The notes under the pieces were generated by a model. That model saw nothing but the letters and a program-made list of their open reading frames with translations, did not search any database and was not told the origin of the DNA. This document shows positions 44,407 to 56,800 of a stretch of 64,000 nt of DNA, piece by piece; positions within the stretch are counted from its first letter, which is position 1; each line of letters begins with the position of its first letter. Made by a program: the position numbers and the translations under genes. This DNA comes from Neocallimastix lanati (nom. inval.) (taxonomy: Eukaryota > Neocallimastigomycota > Neocallimastigomycetes > Neocallimastigales > Neocallimastigaceae). Location: positions 182,501 to 246,500 of the forward strand of contig JACVTC010000179.1 of assembly GCA_016946835.1 (NCBI GenBank), read 5' to 3'.

Positions 44407-45703
44407 TTATGAAAACCACATTTTCTGTATTCCTATTATTAAATTTAACACAATACCACAATATAAACCTGAGAAATAAATGTCATAAATATATATAGAA
44501 AAGAGTATCAGTGTATATAAAATTTTTATACAAATTATAAAATCTAATATATATTTGAGTTAATATATAATGAAATAAAAGTATAATGTCTTGAATACTT
44601 ACCAAAAATTTTCTTTTTTGAAATTGACTGAACAAATAAAAGAGAAATTAACCCACCAAAAAGACCAATTAATAATCCTATTAAGAAATCATATTGAGAT
44701 ATTACTTCATTTATATTATTAAAGAAAGATAATATGTTAATACAAGTTAAAATAATATATATATTTATATTAATAACTTACAACTATTGTTGTTATTTCC
44801 AGTTTCATCTCTTTGTGAATTAAGCCATTCTTCTTCTAATTGTCTTCCTTGTTCAGTATTCACTTTAATATGAATTAAATATATACATATATATTTATAA
44901 ATTAATTAATTATTGTTATTGCTGTTATTATTAACTATTTTTTTTTTTTTTTTCCTTTTTATATATATTTCGATAATTACTATCATATGAATTTCTTAAT
45001 ATATGAAAATGTCTACGAAAAACATCAACTTCTTCTTGTGATAAACCAAGCCCAATTAAACGGTCAAATCCGAGTCTTTGTTGAATTTGAGGTTCTAAAT
45101 TATGTTCCTAATAATCCAAAATACATATGAATAATAAGATTAATTTCTCAAAATTAATAAATAGTATATATAAATTTAAGTACAAATAAATAATTATATA
45201 TATATTATATATAATTATTCATTAATTTGAATTAAGAATTATACCTCATTTTCTAAAACATCTGATACTGCACAATGAATAACATATTGTCTTAATGAAT
45301 CTTTATTATTTAATGCTTTTAATTCTTCATTCTCATTTTCTTCGTCTTCACTTGATTCCACTTCAGCGACAATACCATAATTACTTAAATTTTTATCATC
45401 TTTTAACACTTTTCCTTTATATATTAGTCTTAAATATTTATCTTTTAATTCGGTGTTGGTGTTTTTTATCTTTATTATTAATTAATGTGTATAAATATAT
45501 ATAATTATAAATAGATATATTTTATTATGTTTAATGAATAATGACTCTTATATGGAATTGTATTAAATTTGTTTTAAATTATTTTTTACTTGTTTTTTTA
45601 ATTCTGATACGGATGTGTTATACGGTATAGTGAATTTTAAATTTTGTTCATTTATTCTTACTTTGATAATAACATTATCTAATCCGTCAATAATTACACT
45701 CAT
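44407..45703 (-). CDS. DSC3: Dsc3-like membrane protein with ubiquitin-like domain, 6 exons, 236 aa
   Basis: Exons: 45590-45703, 45245-45469, 44981-45107, 44782-44862, 44603-44704, 44407-44468 (711 nt, phases agree). The N-terminal ubiquitin-like fold starts MSVIIDGLDNVIIKVRI and has the typical LRLIYKGKVLKDDKNLSNYG followed by an acidic insert and YVIHCAVSD. Then comes a DUF2407_C-like helical segment: QRLGFDRLIGLGLSQEEVDV, FRRHFHILRN, EQGRQLEEEWL. Two hydrophobic segments end the protein: FLIGLLIGLFGGLISLLF and LYCGIVLNLIIGI. This order is that of fungal Dsc3, a part of the Golgi/endosome Dsc (Tul1) E3 ubiquitin ligase that handles SREBP activation in fission yeast and membrane-protein quality control. 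Animal TMUB proteins are a looser alternative. The exon 3/4 border (TAAAG/TG) is the least typical. Confidence 0.8.
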
Positions 45704-46249
45704 ATTTGTATGCTTATTATATTTCTACTATTGTATCTTTTTTATTTTAATTTTACGAAAATTGAGATTATTTAAAAATTCAAATTTATTTGTGAATTAT
45801 TTAAAATTTATTTTATAAAATTTTATATTTAAGCTATATTTTATTTTTTATTTTATTTTATTTTATTTCTATCTTTATTTTTTTTTTTTTTTAAAAAGGA
45901 ATATTTAATGGTTTTTTAATTTTGATATAAAAAAATATTTTATTAATTTTTATTTTTTTGTTTTTTTTCTTAAATTTTAAAATATTAAGATATACAATAA
46001 TATTTCAATTATATATAAAATAAAATTAAAGTATATTATATAAATGATAAAAATACAAATTGATAGAGATATTACAATAATTCTGTTTAATTTAAATTTA
46101 TTATATATACATAATTTCTTTATTTGACAATAATTCTATTTAATTTAATAATATATAATGATAATAATTTTTTATATGAAAATAATAACACTTACAGCTT
46201 AATTATATAACAATTGAAATTAAATAGTATTGCTTATATTTTTGTCATT

Positions 46250-46360
46250 AATTTTTCTTTTTTCTTTTCTTTTCTTCCTTTCTTCTTTTCTTTTCTTTTC
46301 TTCTCTTTTCTTTTCTTCTCTTTTCTTCTCTTCTCTTTTCTTTTCCTTCTCTTTTCTTTT
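46250..46360. repeat. Polypyrimidine (TTTTC/TTCTC) tract
   Basis: About 110 bp of almost pure C/T on the plus strand in TTTTC and TCTTC words. Strand-asymmetric purine-pyrimidine DNA of this length can form triplex (H-DNA). Two overlapping Phe/Ser open frames through it are not genes. Confidence 0.8.
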
Positions 46361-47089
46361 ATTATATATATTAATTCATTTTATTCATTTGTTGAATATT
46401 ATTCCTTTTTTTAATGAATAATTAATTCAAAAAAGGATAATATATTTTGTATATCGTTGTTGAATTAAAAAGTACATATTTTTATTAATAAACTTATTTT
46501 TAACATGTATAAATTAATATTAATGGTTTAATTATTACATTAAATAAATATTAAAATAGTGTAATAATAATAAAGTATTTGTACAATGAATAATGGAATA
46601 ACGAGGATGAATATTTATATTGAGAATTAAAAATTTGATGAAATACTATAAGTAAAATTATGATTCTTAAAATAAATGAGGTATAAAAATAAAATATTAT
46701 ATTGTAATTATAAATTTTAATATTTCTTTTTAATTAATTAACACAAATTGCAATTAAAATTTAAATAAAATTTCAATTAATACTTATAACTGATTGAATT
46801 TATTTTTGCAATTTTAAAAATTTCGTTTTATGTTTATTCAATTCTTTTTAAAATATACCTTCAAAATTATTAAATTTTATATTAAAAAATAATATTAAAA
46901 TTTTAATATAATTTATAATACTTTTCAAATTCATAATTTATTTTAAATATACATATATAATATAAAATACAAATTAGAAAAATTCTTTTTATGGACAAAA
47001 TAAAATTTCTATGCATATTAATTAAACATAATAATATAATTAAAATTTTTATATTTATTGAATAAAAATGAATAAAAATGAATAATGAA

Positions 47090-47905
47090 TAGTAAATAGT
47101 AAATAATAAATAATAAATAATAAATAATAAATAATAAATAATAAATAATAAATAATAAATAATAAATAATAAATAATAAATAATAAATAATAAATAATAA
47201 ATAATAAATAATAAATTAAATAATAAATAATAAATAATAAATAATAAATAATAAATAATAAATAATAAATAATAAATAATAAATAATAATAATAATAAAT
47301 AATAAATAATAAATAATAAATAATAAATAATAAATAATAAATAATAAATAATAAATAATAAATAATAAATAATAAATAATAAATAATAAAAGTAATAAAT
47401 AATAAATAATAATAAATAATAAATAATAAATAATAAAAAGGATTATTTATTAATAAATAATAAATAATAAATAATAAATAATAAATAATAAATAATAAAT
47501 AATAAATAATAAATAATAAATAATAAATAATAAATAATAAATAATAAATAATAAAAGTAATAAATAATAAATAATAATAAATAATAAATAATAAATAATA
47601 AAAAGGATTATTTATTAATAAATAATAAATAATAAATAATAAATAATAAATAATATATAATAAATAATAAATAATAAATAATAAATAAAAATAATAAATA
47701 ATAAATAAATAAATAAATAAATAATAAATAAATAAATAAATAATAAATAAATAAATAAATAAATAATAAATAAATAAATAATAAATAAATAAATAAATAA
47801 ATAAATAATAAATAAATATATAAATAATAAATAAATAAATAAATAAATAATAAATAAATATATAAATAATAAATAAATAAATAGATAAATAAATAAATAA
47901 ATAAA
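47090..47905. repeat. (AAATAAT)n heptamer array with 165-bp higher-order duplication
   Basis: About 0.8 kb of AAATAAT-type heptamers grading into (AAAT)n toward 47700-47905. Two markers recur at the same spacing: AGTAATAAAT at 47391 and 47556, and AAGGATTATTTATTAATAAA around 47440 and 47605. Both are 165 bp apart, so a unit of that size has been duplicated in tandem. A related shorter patch lies at about 48180-48280. Confidence 0.85.
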
Positions 47906-48915
47906 TAATTAATTAATTATAAATGTTTAATTTTTTGCTAGTGTTTTGTATACTTAATAAATATAAAATATGAATTTATCGTTCTTTTATTCATTAATTC
48001 TATAATAAATAGATTAAAGAATAATAGAACTATAATTTTTATAAAAAAGATTAAAATATTAAAAAAAGGGATTAAATTATAAAATAAAATAAAAAAAATT
48101 TGTATTCAAAATTATTAGATCAAAATTCCCTGTTAATACAGCTTCATGGTAGGAGGCATAATAAAAATAAATAATGAAGAATAATAAATAAATAATAAAT
48201 AAATCATAAATAAATCATAAATAAATCATAAATAAATAATAAATAAATAATAAATAAATAATAAATAAATAATAAATAATTCGATATTAATTAGAAGTAA
48301 TTATAAAAAAATTATTAACATTATGAATCATATTTAATTGTGAAATATATTATTAATTAAATAAAAATATAATTGCAATAATATTTTTTAATCATTATTA
48401 ATGTTATTGCATAATTATATTTCTTATTTATTATTAGCATAATTTTACTTTCATAAGAATCATGATTACTATCATAAACATTATATTTATATTTAATAAA
48501 TATTGAATATTGGATAAATAAAATCAATGCTTTAATTTATTAATTACAATTTAATCATAAATGATTTACATGATAATATGATTTTTTATAAAATTATTTT
48601 ATTATTTATATATAAATCCATATATATATATATATTATTTTTTTTTATATATTTTTTTATAATGGTAGTTTATAATCTATATATTATCTTAATACTTTAT
48701 TTATATATTTATATTAGTAGTAATATATTAAAATATGTCAAAATTATTATAATAAAAATATTATTAATAATCATAAAAATTAAGCTTCTTTAAAAATATT
48801 TTAATATAATATTAATCTATATATATCAATTAATTTTAATATTAACATTGTTTTATATATATAAATTTATATCAAATAAAATTTTTAGTTATTTTATTAA
48901 TAATAACAATTAATT

Positions 48916-49517
48916 TTATGACTGACTATTATCATTTTTATTACATTCAATGAACTCTTGAATAACATTAGCAATAGTATTAGCTTCTATTGTATTTAAG
49001 ACATATTTTTTACTTTTTTCCACTGAATCAATTACAATCATAATACTGTTTTGGGAAGGACTACAACTAGTAATACTTTTGAAGTCATGTGAAACAATTG
49101 GTACTCTACTATTATATGATAATAAATGAATACCTTTATCATTTACAGCTAACCAACATTTATTTGGTAATTCATCTGTGAAGTTTTGCTATTTTATATT
49201 TTATATAATAATATTTTCAAAAAAAGAAAAATATTATTATTATTATTATTATTATTAATATTATTATTATTAAAAAAAATATAATTAATATTATTATTAG
49301 TACATAACTTACCGTAATATTAAATATAGAAGAACCAAATAATTCCCATGATCTTAAGAAGAACATAAATACAGCATCTAAATCTTCACCAACCAATCCC
49401 GATAATTTCTTATATTCTAATTTAGCAAATTCACAAATTTCAGTACTCCATAATGAACTTGGTACAATTTTTTGCATAATTTCTTTAAAACTTATATGAA
49501 ATAATAATAATGTTAAT

Positions 49518-49561
<44 letters not shown>

Positions 49562-50527
49562 TAAATTTTGATATATAAATTTTTATAAATATAATGTAAA
49601 TTTAGAAAAATATTTTTAAAATTTTATAAATAAATGATATTAATATTAATAATTTATGCATGCAATTTATTAATAATAATACGTACTTGACATTTCCATT
49701 TTCTTTATAATCACCATATTCGAATTGAGTTTCAAGTGCCATTAAGAAGGCAGCCTCAGTATTTGTGAGTGGATACTTTTCTTTAATAATTTCTTCTAAA
49801 ATCTTTTATTTAATAATAGTAGTAGAAAAAAAAAATTAACATTTCAAAATTTTTTTTATTACTAACAATTATAATAGTATTAATATAATATTTGTATTAT
49901 TTCCTTTTCAAATTAAGCTTACCTGATATTTAATTAAGGTTTCTTCATAATAGTTATCACTTGGCTTCATAGCATTTATGAAAATATGCTTTTTAAATAC
50001 AATTCTTAATTCATTATTAGCCACAGCATTAGTATCTCCAAATTCATTTTCCCATTTATATAATAAATCACCAATTTTTTCGTCATTATCCATTTTTCTT
50101 TCTGTTTTATTCATATATTCATACATTAATTTTACATAAAATTTAATATAATTAGTTTAAAAAAATTACATAATTATTATATAATTATGTTCATTTATTT
50201 ACCATTATGTCCATAAGTTTCAAATAGAGTAAATCCATTAATATTCTTTAATTCAGGTCTTTGCTTTAAGTTTTCTAATAATAAATATTAATATTTAAAT
50301 TTAAAATTCATAAGTACTAATTTTTATATAAACTATTTTATTACTTAAATTTATAAATTTAACTTACTACATATATCTTGTACTGTCATAGATGGTTCAA
50401 CCATAACAGCCTTGAATGTCCCATCCATAAAGTAGACTCTTATTCTTGGGAATGTTAATCTCTATATTAAATATAAATAATTAATAAATTGTGTAGGAAT
50501 AATTTAATAAAATTTTTAACAATACAT

Positions 50528-50558
<31 letters not shown>

Positions 50559-50963
50559 TTATTTAATATTTATTAATTAGTTAATATTTATATGTACTCT
50601 TATAGCATTAATTTCATTATTAGAGGGTGGGTATCTTCTTGGTATCTTTCTTGGTTTAAGTAATTCTTTATAACATTTTTTAGCTCTTTCATTTTCCATT
50701 GTACGCTTATGCTTGCTTTTGTTATCAATAACTCTATACCTATTTATTTTAATAAATTGTTAATTTAAATAATTATTTGAAATTCATTTTAATGATTTTA
50801 ATGAATATTTTTAGATTTTTTTATAAATAACTAAATTTCATTATAAATAAATACATACAAACGTAAGTGAGCTTTTAAATAGTTTAAAATTTCTGGATTT
50901 TGTGGAAGAACAATACCAATAATTATGTACAGAAATTCCCAGAAGTTTAAAACAGCTTTACTA

Positions 50964-51019
<56 letters not shown>

Positions 51020-51022
51020 ATA

Positions 51023-51057
<35 letters not shown>

Positions 51058-51062
51058 ATAGA

Positions 51063-51101
<39 letters not shown>

Positions 51102-51323
51102 ATTTTATTGAGATAAAATTAATTATAAAATTAATTATTAATATTATTAAATAAATTTACGAATCACGTTCTGGACAATTAGAAGTTAATTTTATTAATT
51201 GCATATATATTTCATCACAGAGTATTGGTGATTCCATGGCTGCTTTTACAACATTTTGAACAATATTATTTGGTTTATCATTTGGATTAACAGCTGATAC
51301 GATGCCAGCATATATTAATAAAC
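48916..51323 (-). CDS. MyTH4-FERM protein, 5' end missing, 9 visible exons, 438 aa
   Basis: Exons: 51161-51323, 50859-50960, 50598-50739, 50368-50461, 50203-50274, 49923-50101, 49687-49802, 49313-49490, 48916-49188. All phases agree to the stop at 48916. The first visible exon opens inside a MyTH4 domain (LLIYAGIVSAV, then ESPILCDEIYMQLIKLTSNC, GIVLPQNPEILNYLKAHLR). A FERM domain follows: FPRIRVYFMDGTFKAVMVE (F1), a DDEKxxD-like NDEKIGDLLYKWE (F2), FLMALETQFEYGDY, MQKIVPSSLW, YKKLSGLVGEDLDAVFM, WELFGSSIF and CWLAVNDKGIHLLS (F3). MyTH4-FERM tails bind microtubules and membrane cargo and occur in some unconventional myosins and kinesins. The first MyTH4 helices and anything before them are absent. 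Upstream there is only AT DNA, a copia relic on the other strand and the next gene. It is either a 5'-truncated gene or one with a very distant 5' part. Confidence 0.8.
50966..51104. repeat. (AAAT)n tetranucleotide run inside an intron
   Basis: About 135 bp of AAATA units with two small interruptions (TATAAAT, TAGATAAA), filling most of the first visible intron of the MyTH4-FERM gene. Confidence 0.9.
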
Positions 51324-51589
51324 CTATTTTTTTTTTTTTTTTTTTTTTTTTATATTTATTAAATTATAATAAATTTCATAATATAAATTAATTATTATTA
51401 TTGCATTTTTTAACTAATACAAATAACTTTAAAAACATAAAAGATATGGAAATTACATTGATTTTTTGAATAAAAATGTTAAAAAAAAAATTATTTTAAT
51501 AAAAATTATGAATAAAAATTTTATAAACTTTAGAATTAATTAAAAATTTATCAAAATCAAGCCATAATAATTATAAAATGATAAACAAG

Positions 51590-53060
51590 AAGCTTAATGA
51601 AAATAAAATAGAAAGCAACCATAAAAGTCTGGTTAATATGAAAGATGAAAAATTAAATTTTGAAAATAATGAAATATATGAAAAATATTAAAATTAAAGA
51701 CGATAATTTTGAAAATGAATCTTAAGACAATTTTATTGATACGGAAATTTTAAATAAAAGAAAATTAAGGAAAACTGAAGAAAAATATATAAAATTTTAA
51801 TTTTTAAATAGAATAATAAAATTATTAATAAATAATAAAGAATGAAAAAATTGATAAAGAAAAAACAAAATAAAACAAAACATAAAAGAAAAAAAAAAAA
51901 AAACAATTGAAAAAGGAAAAGAAAAAATTATCAATCAAATGAAGAAAGAAAAATGAATTACAAAACATCTATATTAAATAAATCATATTTTGAGAGAGGT
52001 AAACAGATTCAGATGATGAAAATTAAAGATGTAAAAGATATAGAATTAATAATATTGATACAATAATTCCAAAGACTTTTGAAGATGCTATGAATTCAGA
52101 AAATACCAACAAATGGTAAGATGCAATAAACAAAGAATTAAAAAAATTTATATAGAAATAATGATATGAAAATTGTGGAAAATAAAAATATTCCATAGAG
52201 CATTAAACCACTCGATATTAAATGGGTTTTTACTACTAAAGATAATGGTATATATAATGAAAGATAATGGTATATATAATGAAAGATTGGTCGTCGGAAG
52301 TTTTTGCCAAATTAAAGAAGTTGATTACAAATGTACCTATTCTCCTAAAATAGAAATGGACAGTTTTAGACAATTTCTATTACATCAACATATAAATAGG
52401 ATTTAAGACAAATCAATATTAAAGCTTCATACCTGAATACTAATCTAGATGAATAAATATTTGTGTTCAAATTCCAATCAAAGATAAAAAAAAATATCAA
52501 TTATTACAAAAGACTCTCGATGGACTCAAACAAGCTAGAAGACAGCTTCCACAGATAAAAGAGCAAATAAAATCATTGAAATTGATATAATTTAAAACAA
52601 ATAAAGGTTACAAAATTAATCAAAAAGATTATATATTAAAAAAATATAAACTAACTATAATATAAACAATACTAAAATAAATAAAACATTATGTATTAAT
52701 ATAAAATTAGAAGATAGAGAAAACTTTGAAAAAATTTATATAACTGATTATAAAAGATTGATTGGATCCCTATTATAATTTATCAATAAAAACGAGACCA
52801 TGATATAGCATTTGCAGTAAGTATAGCTGGAAAATTATCTGAGAATCTAACAAAGATTGATTAAATGCAAGTATTCAAATTATTAAAATACCTTAAAAGT
52901 ACAAAGGAATATTTAATTCATTATAACAGAAAGAAAATTTAATGCCGATTTCATTGGTGATAAAATTAAAAGAAGATCCACTTTCACTTCAGGATATAAA
53001 ATCGTAACAACGAATAACGAACTACTAAATCTCCAATAATTGTCAATCAATTGTTAATAT
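51590..53060 (+). mobile_element. Second Ty1/copia relic (linker, RT, RNase H)
   Basis: Plus-strand fragments in several frames follow copia pol order. The integrase-RT linker reads NENKIESNHKSLVNMKDEK at about 51600. RT reads IPKTFEDAMNSENTNKW, then DAINKELKNLYRNNDMKIVE, IKPLDIKWVFTTKDNGIY, DYKCTYSPKIEMDSFR, RQINIKASYLNTNLDE and LQKTLDGLKQA at about 52070-52545. The connection region reads YKRLIGSLL, then SIKTRPDIAFAVSIAGKLSE in joined frames at about 52750-52860. RNase H starts FNADFIGDKIKRRSTFTSGY at about 52940. There are many stops. The YVDD catalytic box is missing, a 24-bp segment is duplicated in tandem at about 52240-52290, and no LTRs are seen. It lies head-to-head with the truncated MyTH4-FERM gene. 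Confidence 0.75.
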
Positions 53061-53852
53061 AAGTAATAATATAAAGCAAAAAATGGTATACTATTATATA
53101 ATAGGTGTATCTATAAAATGTATTCTAATATATTTTTTTGTTTTTAAATTTTTACTTTATTTTATTTTCTTATTATTATTATTATTATTTTTTAATATTT
53201 ATTTTCGTAATTAATTTATTTCTATTATGAAAAAGTAAAATAAAAAAAAAAAAAAAAAAAAAATTAAAAAGAGAAAAAAAATATTACAAATATTTTTTAT
53301 AATAAAATATTCTTAAAGAAAAAAAAAAAAAAAAAAAAAAAAAAAACATTTAAATTTTTATTTTTATAAATAATTTTAATAAAAATTATTTTACCTAATA
53401 TAATTTATAATAACAAATAATAATAATAATAATAAACAAAAAATAAAAAATAAAAAAAAAAAAAAAAATAAAAATAAAAATAAAAATAAACCCATTAATA
53501 ATAATATTATTTTTTCAAATAATAAATATAACTTATATTGAAATAAAAACAAATATATTTTATTTATTATTTTTTTATTTTTATTTTTTTATTTTTTTCT
53601 CTCTTTCTTATAATTATTTTTTATTAAACATTAATACAGTAAAATAATAAAAAAAAAAAAAAAAAAAAAAATAGAATAAATTAATTTATATATATAAATA
53701 TTAAATATTAATTTTTTAATTATTAGATAATAAATAAAAAAAAAAATTTTTTTTTTTTAAATTATTTATATAAATTTTATTATTTTATTTTACTTTAATA
53801 TTCCATTTTACTAAAGATTTTTTTTTTTTTTTTAAAAAAATTATATATTAAG
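53061..53852. other. Intergenic, 3' flank of the PAS kinase gene
   Basis: AT-only DNA with clustered poly(A) and poly(T) runs (about 53239-53262, 53319-53346, 53649-53671, 53820-53833). No feature beyond probable 3' UTR and polyadenylation sequence of the minus-strand kinase gene. Confidence 0.5.
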
Positions 53853-56800
53853 TTATTTTAATTTTCCATTACGATGATAACCAAATGGGGATATACTGTT
53901 ACTGTTACTATTAATTCTTCTTTCTAATTCCTTTATTCTTTTTGCCAAAGTAGCATTTTCTGCAAGAAGACCAAGTACTAATGATTCTTGTTCATTACAT
54001 TTATCACATTGACACTCACCATTATTACCCAATTGGTTACTATTGTGATAGTTTCTTACTGCAAATTCTTCTGTAATATTATTTTGATTATATCCACTAA
54101 TTTTATTGTTATTTCTAATTGAAGAGTTAAAGAATGTTTTACTAGATGATGATGATGATGAACAATCTCTTGAATAAGCATTTATTTTATTTTCACAATA
54201 TACGTAAGATGGGCTTGGAAGTGAAGAACGTCTATTTGAACTTCTTTTCATTAATTTATGATTTTGGTTTACAACATATGTATCATAAAACATATGAGCA
54301 TTATGACTATAAAGTAAACCTTCACGTTGACTATTTGAGGGAGAAGTTAAATAATAACTATCATGATCAATACCTTTTAATTTATTAAGGTAATATTCAT
54401 TAGAATGTGCAGGAGAATACGAATTTCTTCTTTTACTTTTGATATTATTGTAATTATTATTATTACTACTGCTATTACTATTACTATTGCTATGATTATA
54501 ATTATACGGAGAAAGATTAGTATTATCATATGATGAGAATTCTAAATTAGATAAAGAATCGATACTATCATTACTTTCAGATCCTAATTTATAACTTTTC
54601 ATCTCAATATATGGTGTTGATTTTGGAGTAAATATTTGATTTGAACTACTATGTTTATTCATGATTGCTGAAGCACTACGTACACGAGTAGGTTGTGGAG
54701 TAATATCATCAGAATTTTCTTCACGATCAATATTTGTTTCCACCTCATTAATCTTTAATTGGATTTGAGGTTTATTATTATTTATATTTGAATTAAATTT
54801 CTGATTAAAATTTGAATTTGTATTTAAATTTAAATTAGAATTTGAATTAGAATTTGAATTAGAATTTGAATTCGAATTGGTATTTGAATTTGATTTTGAA
54901 TTTAATTCATTAACAATTTTTGGAGTATTATCATTGTCACTATTTGGAATTTCATAGGCACTGTCTCTGTTTATTGAAGTTGTATTAAGATAGTCATCAA
55001 GAGATCTAGAAGAATTATTATGGGTATTATTTTGGTTATGGGTATTTAATTCTTGTGAATTTCTTTCTGATTTGTAACGAATTTTTTGAATTTTTTGAAT
55101 TTTATTATATTTTTTAGTAAGAATTTCTAATAATGGATCGATTATATCATTCAATGATTCTTCTTTATGATTTTCATTTGATGTAATTTGAATTTTACGT
55201 AATTTACTAATTAATAAATTTATTTTTTCATTATCATTATCATTTTCATCTTCATCTAAATTTTTAACTTCATAACCATTGTCATTACTGTTTTTAATAC
55301 TATTATTATTGTTACTACTACTACTACTACTATTAATATTATTATTACTGTTAATTTCTTTATATTTTTCTATTTCATTTTCATTATTTATTTCATCAAT
55401 ATATGATATTCCCTGTGACCAATTGATATTAAGATTACGAGGATTTACTAAACACTCTTCAGGACTTTTTATTATGCTAGAATCATTTTCAATCATTGGC
55501 ATTTCTTCTGCAGATAAGGAAGAAAGCGTCATAGAACTTTCTTCAAAAATTTGACTATCACTATCATTTGATGTACGAAGACCATGGAATACAGGATTAA
55601 ATAAATCATAACTTTTTGGGAGATAAAGATTCTTTATATTTGAAAATTTTGAAGGTTGACGAACTAAAAGTCTATTTATTGTCTCAAGAACCTCTGTAGC
55701 AGAAGGTCTTAACTGAGGATCGACATTGGCCATTGACAATAGAAGTTCGCATTCTTCTGGCCATCTTTTCTTAAGACAATCTGGAATTTCACCTTTTCTT
55801 AAATTAACTAAATGCATCATACGATCAAACGATGTACAGAATGGGAAGAAAAGTTCCAACATAATAACACTTAATGAATAAATATCAGTAGCAAATGAAT
55901 AAGGTTTTCTTGATAACTGTTCTGGGGAAGCATAAAGAAGTGTTCCTACTCCAAGGGTTAAATCATGTTCCTCTCCACCTTTAATAGTTTTCATACTATA
56001 ATTGTTATTATTATTATCCTTTGCCAATTCTTCTTTCATTAACATTTCCAAATGATCAGCATGGTCTTTTCCAGAATCATCTGTTATCACTAAATCATTA
56101 ATATCATAATCTGTATTATCTTTAATATATCTTTTTGTTAAACCAAAATCACCAATCATTACACGATTTTCACTAATAAAAATATTAGCAGGTTTAATAT
56201 CACGATGAATAAAACCAGATTTATGAATATGTTCCAAACCCATCGTAATTTGTTGAAGAAGGGTTAAATTTTTCTTACGATTGATATAATCTAAAAACCA
56301 ATGTTTGGAATGTTTCAAATGACTATTTTCTTGATTATTATTTAAAAAAGGAGCATGCTTCCATATTTTTGCATTCCTCTCTCTAATCCATTTTCTTAAA
56401 TTATTTGGAGAAGAATATTCCATTTGAATGTAAAGCATTGTTTTAGCAGGTATTTGATATATAGTACTCTTAGCAAGATCACAATCATCTACTATAGTAG
56501 AAACACTACTTCCGGTAGAAAATTCATCATCAAAACAATCCTGTGTATTTGTATTATCGTTATTTTTGACACCATTTGGGTATATTGCGTTTGAATTACT
56601 ATCATTTTCCTCTTCGAAAATAGTATTAGTTATTACATTATTAGCATGAATAGGGGCTGATTCTTCATGATTTTTATCTTGAATTTTCATCATTTCTTCC
56701 TTTTTGTCATCCATAGAATATTGATTCTCCAAGAGCATTGTTTTAATTGAATTATTACTATAAGTAGAATTATATGAATTGCAGGTTTCATTATCACTCT

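Larger units (their letters stand above)
45704..48915. other. Intergenic region with satellite-like repeats
   Basis: About 3.2 kb without a gene. It contains the pyrimidine tract and the heptamer array listed separately. The rest is AT-only, apart from a slightly more complex 50-bp patch near 48120-48165 that shows no open frame or tRNA fold I can defend. Confidence 0.55.

Noticed and set aside
48120-48165. Small patch of mixed composition that might be a tRNA
   Set aside because: I cannot draw a cloverleaf with conserved A and B box words; no tRNA or rRNA gene was found in the window.
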